Below, piece after piece: positions 18,020 to 25,690 of a DNA stretch of 64,000 nucleotides. Source of the stretch: Flavobacterium sp. N2038 (GTDB taxonomy: Bacteria > Bacteroidota > Bacteroidia > Flavobacteriales > Flavobacteriaceae); NCBI RefSeq assembly GCF_025947185.1, contig NZ_CP110001.1, positions 3,968,001 to 4,032,000 on the forward strand. The letters run 5' to 3'. The notes under the pieces were generated by a model, which saw nothing but the letters and a program-made list of their open reading frames with translations, was not told the DNA's origin and searched no databases. The position numbers and the translations under genes are program-made. The first letter of the stretch is position 1. Each line of letters opens with the position of its first letter.

Positions 18020-19633
18020 ATGAAAACCACAGCCGAAGCATTAAGACAAAGGATAGGGCAATTTTTCTTCCCAGCCGTTTTTATTAACGATACCGAAGAA
18101 AATATTCAGGAAACTGAACGCCTTATTAAAGAACATAATATTGGCGGACTAACCTTTTTTCATAGTCGCGCCAGTGCTGCAACCAATTACGAAAGCAAGA
18201 AAAAAGTTATTTTTAATGATGACAGCTACGAAAAAATCAAAGCGCTGATTGTTCGTTATCAAAAAGCAGCTTCCACCCCTCTTTTAATCAGTATTGACGC
18301 AGAATGGGGTTTAGCCATGCGTATTGAAAAAACACCACAATATCCGTATGCAATTACACTTGGAGCTTTACCTGAAAACAAATCTGATTTAGTTTTTGAA
18401 GTTGGAAAACAAATCGGTTTAGATTTAAAAGCAGCCGGAATTCAGTATAATTTATCGCCTTTGGCAGATATCAACAATAATCCAAATAATCCGGTTATTG
18501 GTTATCGTTCTTTTGGCGAAAACAAAGAAAAAGTAGCCGATTATTCAATTCAATATTTAAAAGGAATGTCGGAAGTTGGCGTTTTAGGCTGTCTGAAACA
18601 TTTTCCCGGACACGGAAATACTAATGTTGATTCGCATTTAGGATTGCCGGTTTTAAAAGAAACTCTTGAAGAATTATTAGAAAACGAATTATATCCTTTT
18701 ATAAAAGGAATAGAAAACAATGTCGATTCTATTATGATCGGACACTTGGCTGTTCCAAGTTTAAACGATGGGAAAGATACCTCAGCAACTTTATCAAAAG
18801 CAGTTATTCAGGATCTATTGCGTGATAAATTAGGTTACGACGGATTGGTAATTTCTGACGCATTAAATATGCACAGTGTTTCTAAATTGTATGATACTAA
18901 AGGTCAACTGGAATGGGAAGCTTTCAATGCAGGAAATGATGTTTTATGCTTTGCCGAAAATGTTCCCGAAGGAATCGAAGCCATCTTTAAAAATGCTTCG
19001 CCAGACCGTATTTTCGAAAGCTATAACCGAATTATGAAAGCTAAAGAAAAAGCTGGATTATTTTCGAATGAAACTTTTACTTCAGGCGAATTAAATTTTG
19101 AAAATGCTTCTAAATTAAACCTTGAAATCGCACAAAATTGCATCACAAAAATCATTGATAACGGAATTTCAGATTTAGCTTTTGAAGCTCAGAAAAACAA
19201 CAATCTAGCCAAGCTGAGCTTATATAAAAATACCAAAAATACATTTTTTAAAACTTTAAGGGCTGAATTACCTTCACCGGAATTTACTTTTGAAAATTTA
19301 GAAGTTTCGGATATTTCATCCATTAAAAAAGAATTAGAAAATTTTGAAACCATTATTATTTCATTATTTGTTCCAAAGGCAAAACCAATGAACAATTTCG
19401 AAATGGATAATGAAGTTTTAGAGTTGCTTTCAAGTTTACTTCAAACCAAAAAATGCATTGTTTACGTTTTCGGAAATCCGTATGTTTTACCAATTATTCC
19501 AAATCTTAAAAAGGCTTCAGGATTAGTTCAGGCATATCAGGATTTTGAAGAATTTCAGAAATCGGCAGGAATTCAATTTTTAGAAAAAAATAGTTTTAAC
19601 GGAGTTTTACCAGTAAATATTGATATTCAATAA
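18020..19633 (+). CDS. Cytosolic GH3 beta-N-acetylglucosaminidase (NagZ type)
   Basis: A 537-aa protein without signal peptide, so cytosolic, unlike the lipoprotein GH3 at 2749. It has ISIDAEWGLAMRI near 93, LKHFPGHG with His194 and His198, the NagZ-specific Asp204-Ser-His206 of the catalytic dyad, MIGHLAVPSLN near 240 and Asp280 in VISDALNM as the probable nucleophile. Residues ~370-537 form a GH3 C-terminal domain that short proteobacterial NagZ (about 340 aa) lacks. It should release GlcNAc from GlcNAc-(anhydro)MurNAc products brought in by the AmpG-like carrier. The 2-bp gap to the GNAT gene suggests translational coupling. The spacer after it opens the peroxiredoxin promoter. Confidence 0.92.
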   Translation: MKTTAEALRQRIGQFFFPAVFINDTEENIQETERLIKEHNIGGLTFFHSRASAATNYESKKKVIFNDDSYEKIKALIVRYQKAASTPLLISIDAEWGLAMRIEKTPQYPYAITLGALPENKSDLVFEVGKQIGLDLKAAGIQYNLSPLADINNNPNNPVIGYRSFGENKEKVADYSIQYLKGMSEVGVLGCLKHFPGHGNTNVDSHLGLPVLKETLEELLENELYPFIKGIENNVDSIMIGHLAVPSLNDGKDTSATLSKAVIQDLLRDKLGYDGLVISDALNMHSVSKLYDTKGQLEWEAFNAGNDVLCFAENVPEGIEAIFKNASPDRIFESYNRIMKAKEKAGLFSNETFTSGELNFENASKLNLEIAQNCITKIIDNGISDLAFEAQKNNNLAKLSLYKNTKNTFFKTLRAELPSPEFTFENLEVSDISSIKKELENFETIIISLFVPKAKPMNNFEMDNEVLELLSSLLQTKKCIVYVFGNPYVLPIIPNLKKASGLVQAYQDFEEFQKSAGIQFLEKNSFNGVLPVNIDIQ

Positions 19634-19691
19634 GTTAAAAAGTTAAATAGCCAAAATTTATCAACTTATAAATTTTTATAATCACATCTTA

Positions 19692-19723
19692 TTGTAAGTA
19701 CCTGTACTTATGCCCTACTTTTG
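19692..19723 (+). promoter_or_regulatory. Bacteroidota-type promoter for the peroxiredoxin gene
   Basis: A TTG at 19692-19694 and a perfect -7 box TACTTTTG at 19716-19723, spaced by 21 bp, fit the Bacteroidota consensus (TTTG, 17-23 bp, TAnnTTTG). The start codon is 33 bp further on. The -7 variant is the same as before tpx. Confidence 0.7.
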
Positions 19724-19756
19724 CATCAAATAAATTTTTAACGTAAAACGAATATT

Positions 19757-20395
19757 ATGTCTTTAGTAGGAAAAAAATTCCCAAGTATTGCAGTAGATGC
19801 TATCTCAGAAATGGGTGACAATTTAAAAATCAACATTTTTGAAGAAGCGGTAAACAACAATAAAAAAGTACTTTTATTTTGGTACCCAAAAGATTTTACT
19901 TTTGTATGTCCAACTGAATTACACGCCTTTCAAGCTGCATTACCAGAATTCGAAAAAAGAAATACTATCGTAATTGGTGCTTCTTGCGATACTAATGAAG
20001 TTCACTTTGCTTGGTTAAACACACCAAAAAACAATGGTGGAATTGAAGGCGTAACTTACCCAATCTTAGCGGATACAAACCGTAACTTATCTAACATTTT
20101 AGGAATTTTAGATATTGATTCTACAGAATACAGCGAAGAAACGGATTCAGTTATCATCGAAGGTTCAAATGTAACTTTCAGAGCTACGTACCTAATTGAC
20201 GAAACTGGAAAAATCTTCCACGAAAGTGTAAACGATATGCCATTAGGACGTAACGTAAACGAATATTTAAGAATGGTTGACGCTTACACGCACATCCAGA
20301 CTAAAGGTGAAGTTTGTCCTGCAAACTGGGAAGCTGGTAAAGAAGCAATGTCTGCTGACAGACTAAGTACTGCTGAATACTTAAGCGCTAACTAA
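19757..20395 (+). CDS. 2-Cys peroxiredoxin (AhpC/Prx1 group)
   Basis: A 212-aa cytosolic peroxidase. The peroxidatic cysteine is Cys51 in FTFVCPTELHAFQ and the resolving cysteine is Cys187 in GEVCPANW, so it is a typical 2-Cys enzyme that reduces H2O2 and alkyl hydroperoxides. The thioredoxin gene at 20624 offers a likely electron donor. A perfect Bacteroidota promoter lies just upstream. Its stop codon overlaps the left arm of the inverted repeat that fills the next spacer. No AhpF-like reductase is present in the window. Confidence 0.94.
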   Translation: MSLVGKKFPSIAVDAISEMGDNLKINIFEEAVNNNKKVLLFWYPKDFTFVCPTELHAFQAALPEFEKRNTIVIGASCDTNEVHFAWLNTPKNNGGIEGVTYPILADTNRNLSNILGILDIDSTEYSEETDSVIIEGSNVTFRATYLIDETGKIFHESVNDMPLGRNVNEYLRMVDAYTHIQTKGEVCPANWEAGKEAMSADRLSTAEYLSAN

Positions 20396-20611
20396 GCTGC
20401 TAAGATACTAAGGTTCTAAGTTGCTAAGTTTTTTAACTTAACTTTTGAATCTTACATACAATTCTACAATAAAAGTCAAGAGATTCTAAGATTAAACTTA
20501 GATCTTAGAATCTCAACGACTTAAAAAAACCTATCAAATAAATCCACACAAAGTTATTCGGTTCGAGAGCAAAAGCTTAGCATCTTAGAACCTTAGCAAC
20601 TTAGTGTCTTA
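20394..20611. repeat. Nested inverted repeat built from CTAAG units at about 8-bp period
   Basis: The left arm (20394-20428) has CTAAG four times at 8-bp spacing, and the right arm (~20574-20611) is its near reverse complement with CTTAG units. Inside is a second, perfect 13-bp inverted repeat (20480-20492 with 20502-20514). The whole peroxiredoxin-thioredoxin spacer of 228 bp is made of this element and contains no gene. Confidence 0.75.
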
Positions 20612-20623
20612 AAAATAAAAATT

Positions 20624-20932
20624 ATGTTAATCGACTTAAACGAAGATACGTTAGCAGATTTAGTTGCTAAAAACGAAAAAGTAGTAGTACAATATTCAGC
20701 TTCATGGTGTGGAAATTGCCGTATTATGAAACCAAAATTCAAAAAATTAGCCACAGAAAATGAAGCTATCACTTTTGTTTTGGTTGATGCAGAAAATTCT
20801 CCTGAATCAAGAAAACTTGCTAATGTGAGCAACTTGCCAACATTCGCAACTTTTGTAAACGGACAATTAGTTGGCGAAACACAAACTAACAAACAAGAAG
20901 TTTTAATCGACTTGGTAAACGCTATTGCGTAA
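20624..20932 (+). CDS. Thioredoxin-family protein, CGNC active site
   Basis: A compact 102-aa thioredoxin fold with the redox pair Cys29-Gly-Asn-Cys32 after YSASW, then KPKFKKLATE, and a cis-Pro loop in NLPTFATFVNG near residue 77. CGNC differs from the usual CGPC of thioredoxin. There is no signal peptide, so it is cytosolic. It stands between the 2-Cys peroxiredoxin and a small conserved protein, and probably reduces one or both peroxidases of this cluster (Prx at 19757, Tpx at 21635). Electron-donor specificity is inferred from position. Confidence 0.92.
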   Translation: MLIDLNEDTLADLVAKNEKVVVQYSASWCGNCRIMKPKFKKLATENEAITFVLVDAENSPESRKLANVSNLPTFATFVNGQLVGETQTNKQEVLIDLVNAIA

Positions 20933-20943
20933 TTAGATTATGA

Positions 20944-21034
20944 GACTTGCTTAGATTTTTAGACTACTTAGATATTTCTAAAAATTTGAAAAAGTCTAAA
21001 ATGTCTAAGTAGTCTAACAATCTAAAAATCTAGA
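20944..21034. repeat. Inverted repeat of TCTAA/TTAGA units between thioredoxin and the next gene
   Basis: The left arm carries TAGATTTTTAGA-CTACTTAGA and the right arm, ending at the next start codon, carries its reverse complement with one extra 7-8-bp unit. It is the same class as 20394-20611 with a different core word, and it fills almost the whole 104-bp spacer. Confidence 0.65.
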
Positions 21035-21036
21035 AA

Positions 21037-21294
21037 ATGAAATTACCAGTAATAAAGCATTTAACACAGTTTATCGAAGAAAACGATCAGGATTATATCA
21101 TAGAAACGATCGAAGTTTTGGAAGCCATGACTGAAATCTCTTCTCTTAAAGATGAAGAATTAGACGTAATCGGCGAATTGATTTCAAATATGTACGGTGC
21201 ACTTGAAGTACAAAAATTGGTAGCACAGGGAACAGATAAAAAAGAAGCTCTTAATACGTTTATGAAGCGTGTTTTAGGCTCTATCGATAAATAA
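21037..21294 (+). CDS. Small conserved acidic protein (probably DUF6952)
   Basis: An 85-aa acidic, alpha-helical protein without membrane segment or signal. The opening MKLPVIKHLTQFIEENDQDY and the ELISNMYGALEVQKLVAQGT stretch match, from memory, a family found in flavobacteria beside thioredoxin and peroxiredoxin genes (I believe DUF6952). The two genes before it are exactly these. No catalytic residue pattern stands out and there is no cysteine, so it is not itself a redox enzyme. Its function is unknown. The terminator at 21338 closes the transcript. Confidence 0.7.
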   Translation: MKLPVIKHLTQFIEENDQDYIIETIEVLEAMTEISSLKDEELDVIGELISNMYGALEVQKLVAQGTDKKEALNTFMKRVLGSIDK

Positions 21295-21337
21295 ATCGAC
21301 CTCTTTTTCAAATAAAAAACAAAAAAACATGACTGAG

Positions 21338-21370
21338 AAAGCGTTTCTATTTTAGGGACGCTTTTTTTTT
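21338..21370 (+). terminator. Rho-independent terminator
   Basis: Stem AAAGCGT/ACGCTTT with a 13-base loop followed by a long run of T, 44 bp after the small conserved gene. Confidence 0.85.
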
Positions 21371-21380
21371 ATTGTTACAG

Positions 21381-21516
21381 ATGGTACGCGGATGACACGG
21401 ATTCACTTCGTGAAGTCGCGGATCTAAACGGATTTTTTCATTTTATTATTTTGTAAAAAAAAATCCGTGTAGATCCGCGTTTTTGCGTAAGCAAATCCGT
21501 GTCATCCGTGTGCCAT
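21381..21516. repeat. Dispersed intergenic inverted repeat with 'CGGATGACACGGATT' arms
   Basis: The outer 20 bases (21381-21400 and ~21497-21516) are reverse complements at 18 of 20 positions, and the match continues inward through CGCGGATCTA/TAGATCCGCG and AATCCGT words to a T-rich centre. A small TTCACTTCGTGAAG hairpin is inside. A shorter relative lies near 5908. It has no coding potential and looks like a mobile or REP-like intergenic element. Confidence 0.7.
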
Positions 21517-21600
21517 TCGTCGTAAACCAAGATAAAAACTCACCTTCTTAATCTCTCCTTAAACCCATAACAAATACTTTTAGATTCAAATATTAATCCT

Positions 21601-21608
21601 TACTTTTG
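21601..21608 (+). promoter_or_regulatory. -7 box of the tpx promoter
   Basis: TACTTTTG, a perfect TAnnTTTG box, stands 26 bp before the tpx start codon. It is the same octamer as in the peroxiredoxin promoter at 19716. The -33 element is weaker (TTTTAG near 21578). Confidence 0.6.
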
Positions 21609-21634
21609 AGCCTCATTAATTTTAATCAAAAATC

Positions 21635-22132
21635 ATGGCATCTATCACATTAGGAGGAAATCCAGTACATACATCAGGCGAATTACCAGCAGTTGGATCA
21701 CAATTAGCTGATTTTAAATTAATTCAAAACGACTTATCAGTTGCTTCATTAAGTAATTTTGCTGGTAAAAAACTAGTTTTAAACATTTTTCCAAGTGTTG
21801 ACACAGGAACTTGTGCTACATCTGTCAGAACTTTTAATGCAAATGCAAGCGGACTAGAAAACACGACTGTTTTATGTATTTCCAGAGATTTGCCTTTTGC
21901 TCAAAAACGTTTTTGTGGTGCTGAAGGATTAGAAAACGTGGTAAACTTATCAGATTTTCAGACTGGTGCTTTTGGAAAAGCAAACGGTTTAGAAATTGTA
22001 GACGGACCATTAGCTGGTTTACATTCAAGAGCAATCATTGTAGTCGATGCAAACGGAAAAATCACTCATACAGAACAAGTTGCAGAAATTGCAAACGAAC
22101 CAAATTACGAAGCAGCTTTAGCAGCACTATAA
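21635..22132 (+). CDS. tpx: Thiol peroxidase Tpx
   Basis: A 165-aa atypical 2-Cys peroxiredoxin. The Tpx signature VDTGTCATSVRTFN carries the peroxidatic Cys60, and Cys94 in FAQKRFCGAEG is at the place of the resolving cysteine of E. coli Tpx. The conserved Tpx start ITLGGNPVHTSGELPAVG is also present. In E. coli Tpx lies in the periplasm, but here there is no signal peptide, so it should be cytosolic. It has its own promoter (21601) and is followed closely (9 bp) by a diacylglycerol kinase gene. Confidence 0.95.
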   Translation: MASITLGGNPVHTSGELPAVGSQLADFKLIQNDLSVASLSNFAGKKLVLNIFPSVDTGTCATSVRTFNANASGLENTTVLCISRDLPFAQKRFCGAEGLENVVNLSDFQTGAFGKANGLEIVDGPLAGLHSRAIIVVDANGKITHTEQVAEIANEPNYEAALAAL

Positions 22133-22141
22133 TACCCTTAC

Positions 22142-22516
22142 ATGGAATTTCAAAAAGACAATACATTTGTTACAGGCCGTTTAAAAAGCATGACTTATGC
22201 TTTTAACGGTGCTGTAAAACTGATTACAACAGAACATAGCATCATGGTTCAATTTTCATTGGGCATCCTGATGACTATTGCCGGGTTTTATTTTCACATC
22301 TCACAAACCGAATGGCTTTGTCAAACATTAGCTATAGGTTTAGTTTTAAGTATTGAAGGATTAAACACAGCGGTTGAAAAGATTGCTGACTTTATCCATC
22401 CGGATTACAGTAAACGAATCGGATTTATTAAAGATATTGCTGCCGGAGCGGTATTTTTTGCCGCAATGACTGCAATAGCAATTGGCTTAATTATCTATCT
22501 CCCAAAATTTATATAG
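22142..22516 (+). CDS. dgkA: Diacylglycerol/undecaprenol kinase family protein (DgkA)
   Basis: A 124-aa integral membrane protein with three hydrophobic helices. The family motif is clear: EGLNTAVEKIADFI (residues ~75-88) followed by RIGFIKDIAAGAVFFAA, where E. coli DgkA has E-x-x-N-T-A-x-E and K-D-x-x-A-A. It phosphorylates a lipid alcohol at the inner membrane using ATP. In Gram-positive bacteria the relatives act on undecaprenol. Which lipid is used here is not readable. It is 9 bp after tpx and 15 bp before ftsK. Confidence 0.9.
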   Translation: MEFQKDNTFVTGRLKSMTYAFNGAVKLITTEHSIMVQFSLGILMTIAGFYFHISQTEWLCQTLAIGLVLSIEGLNTAVEKIADFIHPDYSKRIGFIKDIAAGAVFFAAMTAIAIGLIIYLPKFI

Positions 22517-22531
22517 GCAAGAAACGCAAGA

Positions 22532-24982
22532 ATGGCAAAAAGTAAAAAAGAAACTGTAGACAAAAAAACCGAATCAAAAATTGAGAGCGTTAGGTCCTTC
22601 ACATTATCCAGACAACAAAAATTTGTTTTAGGATGCCTTTTAGTCCTCTTTTCGATTGCATTATTAGTTGCATTTATTTCGTTTTATGTTAACGGGCAAT
22701 GGCAAACAGACCAAAGTGCCGTAAGTCAGCTTGATGATCGTACTGAAGTAGTACAAAACTGGCTTGGTAAATTTGGTGCTTTCCTTGCTGATCTCATTGT
22801 TTACAGAGGTTTCGGAATTGCTTCTTTTATTTTTGTCCGTTTATTTTTCTTAACCGGATTATTCCTTGCATTAGAACTTTCGACCAAAAAATTAAAAAAC
22901 ACCTGGTTTTGGGATTTATTTGCCATAATAATTGTTTCTGTTCTGTTTGGTTTTTTCGCTACCTCAGCACCCGAACTAGGAGGAACAATTGGTTACGAAC
23001 TAAATCTTTTTCTTCAGGACTATATTGGAAAAACAGGAACATTATTAACCCTGCTTTTTGGACTAATCGTTTACCTCATCTTCAAAATTAAACTGTCTCC
23101 TGAAAAAATTCAGTCTTATTTTGACTCAACAAAGAAAGAGTTCAAATCCGAATTAAATTCCATCAAACCCACTCCGCAACAACCGGAAAGTGCTTATAAT
23201 CTGGAAGAGTTTGCTATTGAAGAAGATCCTGAAGTAGATAACATTCATTTAAAAACAGTAGATTCTCAATTCGAAATCAACAAAGAGGCTTTAAAACCAA
23301 CCATTTCACATTCATCAGAAATTGATTTGAATCCGGTTTTAAAACCCGTACAAATGAATGTAAATCCAGTTGTAGAAACTGCTGCAGTTCATACAGAAGA
23401 ATTTGTTATTGAAAAAGCTGAAGAAGAAGATATTATTGAAGAAAATCTGGCTTCAAGATTAGTTGCTGATTTTGGTTTATTTGACCCAACTTTAGATTTA
23501 TCGAATTATAAATTCCCAACCATCGATTTATTAAAAGAATATTCGACTGGTGGAATTACCATTAATCAGGAAGAATTAGAAGAAAATAAAAACAAGATTG
23601 TAGATACACTTCGTAACTACAAAATTGAAATTGCACAGATTAAAGCGACCGTTGGCCCATCTGTAACTTTATATGAAATTGTTCCGGAAGCCGGAATCAG
23701 AATTTCTAAAATTAAGAGCTTAGAGGATGATATCGCCCTGTCTTTATCTGCCTTAGGAATTCGTATTATTGCACCAATTCCAGGAAAAGGAACTATCGGT
23801 ATTGAGGTTCCGAACAAAAACCCAACTATGGTTTCGATGAAAAGCGTTATTGGATCAGCTAAATTTCAGGAAGCTGAAATGGAACTTCCAATTGCCCTTG
23901 GAAAAACCATATCCAATGAGACTTTTGTTGTCGATTTAGCCAAAATGCCACACTTATTGATGGCCGGGGCAACTGGACAAGGAAAATCGGTTGGATTAAA
24001 TGCTGTTTTGACTTCACTTTTATACAAAAAACATCCTGCCGAAGTAAAATTCGTTTTAGTAGACCCTAAAAAAGTAGAGCTTACACTTTTTAATAAAATC
24101 GAAAGACATTACTTAGCAAAACTTCCAGATACGGAAGATGCAATTATTACCGATAATGCAAAAGTGGTTAACACGTTAAACTCACTCTGTGTTGAAATGG
24201 ACAATCGTTATTCTTTATTAAAAGATGCGATGGTTCGTAACATAAAAGAATACAATGATAAATTTAAAGCAAGAAAATTAAATCCGGAAGCTGGTCACCG
24301 ATTTTTACCTTACATCGTTTTGGTTGTCGATGAGTTCGCCGATTTGATTATGACTGCCGGAAAAGAAGTTGAAATTCCTATTGCCCGTCTGGCTCAGTTG
24401 GCCCGTGCAATTGGTATACATTTAATTATTGCCACTCAAAGACCTTCTGTAAACGTTATTACAGGTTTAATCAAAGCCAATTTCCCTGCTAGAATCGCGT
24501 TTAGAGTAACTTCAAAAATTGACTCGAGAACTATTCTTGACACACAAGGTGCAGACCAATTAATTGGTCGGGGAGATTTATTATATACAAACGGAAACGA
24601 TGTAACACGTGTTCAGTGTGCCTTTATTGACACCCCTGAAGTAGAAAAAATTACAGATTTTATTGGTGGACAAAAAGCGTATGCCACAGCTTATTTACTT
24701 CCTGAGTTCGTTGGAGAAGAAACTGGCATCAATCTTGATATGGATATTTCCGAAAGAGACACCTTATTTAGAGAAGCTGCTGAAATAATTGTCAATGCGC
24801 AGCAAGGCTCTGCTTCATTATTGCAAAGAAAATTAAAACTAGGTTATAACAGAGCCGGCCGATTGATAGATCAATTGGAAGCAGCCGGAATTGTTGGTCC
24901 ATTTGAAGGCAGTAAAGCAAGAAGCGTGAACATTTTAGACTTAAGTGCTCTTGATCAGTTTTTTAATAATGAACAAAATTAA
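22532..24982 (+). CDS. ftsK: DNA translocase FtsK/SpoIIIE
   Basis: An 816-aa septal DNA pump that moves chromosome ends and helps dimer resolution at division. The N-terminus holds about four membrane helices (residues ~30-190), then a short acidic linker (~195-310), shorter than in E. coli. The motor has Walker A GATGQGKS (Lys485, Ser486) and Walker B LVVDE (Asp600-Glu601), plus IATQRPSVNVITGLIKANFP. The C-terminal gamma winged helix (LLQRKLKLGYNRAGRLIDQL) reads the polar DNA motif. The lolA-like gene begins at or near its stop codon. The dgkA-ftsK-lolA-lptF/G-ribB order is, from memory, common in flavobacteria. Confidence 0.97.
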   Translation: MAKSKKETVDKKTESKIESVRSFTLSRQQKFVLGCLLVLFSIALLVAFISFYVNGQWQTDQSAVSQLDDRTEVVQNWLGKFGAFLADLIVYRGFGIASFIFVRLFFLTGLFLALELSTKKLKNTWFWDLFAIIIVSVLFGFFATSAPELGGTIGYELNLFLQDYIGKTGTLLTLLFGLIVYLIFKIKLSPEKIQSYFDSTKKEFKSELNSIKPTPQQPESAYNLEEFAIEEDPEVDNIHLKTVDSQFEINKEALKPTISHSSEIDLNPVLKPVQMNVNPVVETAAVHTEEFVIEKAEEEDIIEENLASRLVADFGLFDPTLDLSNYKFPTIDLLKEYSTGGITINQEELEENKNKIVDTLRNYKIEIAQIKATVGPSVTLYEIVPEAGIRISKIKSLEDDIALSLSALGIRIIAPIPGKGTIGIEVPNKNPTMVSMKSVIGSAKFQEAEMELPIALGKTISNETFVVDLAKMPHLLMAGATGQGKSVGLNAVLTSLLYKKHPAEVKFVLVDPKKVELTLFNKIERHYLAKLPDTEDAIITDNAKVVNTLNSLCVEMDNRYSLLKDAMVRNIKEYNDKFKARKLNPEAGHRFLPYIVLVVDEFADLIMTAGKEVEIPIARLAQLARAIGIHLIIATQRPSVNVITGLIKANFPARIAFRVTSKIDSRTILDTQGADQLIGRGDLLYTNGNDVTRVQCAFIDTPEVEKITDFIGGQKAYATAYLLPEFVGEETGINLDMDISERDTLFREAAEIIVNAQQGSASLLQRKLKLGYNRAGRLIDQLEAAGIVGPFEGSKARSVNILDLSALDQFFNNEQN

Positions 24983-24989
24983 CCCCATC

Positions 24990-25682
24990 ATGAAAAAGAA
25001 AATTCAGGAAATCAGCAACAATTCTATCACTAACAGGACTAAAAAGTATTTTCAAATGGCAATTATAATGCTTTTGAGCTTCACTTCTATTCAGGCACAG
25101 GATAAAAAAGCCAAAGATTTATTGAACGAAGTTACTTCCAAAATAAAAAGTTACGACAACATTGTAATTGATTTTAAATACTCTTTGAATAACGCCAAAG
25201 AAAATATTAATCAGGACAGTAAAGGAAATGTAACTATGAAAGGAAATCAATATGTATTGAATTTTATGGGCGTTACAAAAATATTTGACGGTCAAAAAAC
25301 ATACACTATTAATCCAGAAGACGAAGAAGTTACTGTTTCTAAAGTAAATGAAAAAGATGATAATGCTATCACACCTTCAAAGATGCTTACATTCTTTAAT
25401 TCTGGCTATAAATACAATATGGATATCGTTCAGAATGTAAAAGGAAGAAAAATTCAGTACATCAAACTAGTCCCTACGAGTGGAAAAGATCAAAGAAAAG
25501 AAATTCTTTTAGGTATTGACGTTCAGACTAAACACATCTATAATTTGATTGAAACTGGAAAAAACGGAACAAAAACAACTTTAACCGTTAATTCTTTTAA
25601 AACCAATCAGCCTTTATCAAAAAATCAATTTACCTTTGTTGCTAGCAAATACCCAAAATATTACATCAACAAACTAGACTAA
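24990..25682 (+). CDS. LolA-like periplasmic lipoprotein carrier
   Basis: About 230 aa with an N-terminal export signal ending in IQAQ, so periplasmic. It has the LolA pattern DLLNEVTSKIKSYDNIVIDF, a GNVTMKGNQYVLNF strand and KIFDGQKTYTINPEDEEVTV, the half-open beta-barrel that shields lipoprotein acyl chains on the way to LolB or the outer membrane. I chose the ATG at 24990, just after the ftsK stop; an ATG at 24969 inside ftsK is also possible and would lengthen an already long n-region. Downstream stands an LptF/LptG permease, 8 bp away. The exact start is uncertain, the family is not. Confidence 0.85.
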   Translation: MKKKIQEISNNSITNRTKKYFQMAIIMLLSFTSIQAQDKKAKDLLNEVTSKIKSYDNIVIDFKYSLNNAKENINQDSKGNVTMKGNQYVLNFMGVTKIFDGQKTYTINPEDEEVTVSKVNEKDDNAITPSKMLTFFNSGYKYNMDIVQNVKGRKIQYIKLVPTSGKDQRKEILLGIDVQTKHIYNLIETGKNGTKTTLTVNSFKTNQPLSKNQFTFVASKYPKYYINKLD

Positions 25683-25690
25683 TTACAAGG

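Noticed and set aside
20394..21036. CRISPR-like appearance of short repeated words around the thioredoxin gene
   Set aside because: The repeats are 5-8 bp and inverted, with no constant repeat of 25-40 bp, no unique spacers and no cas genes.
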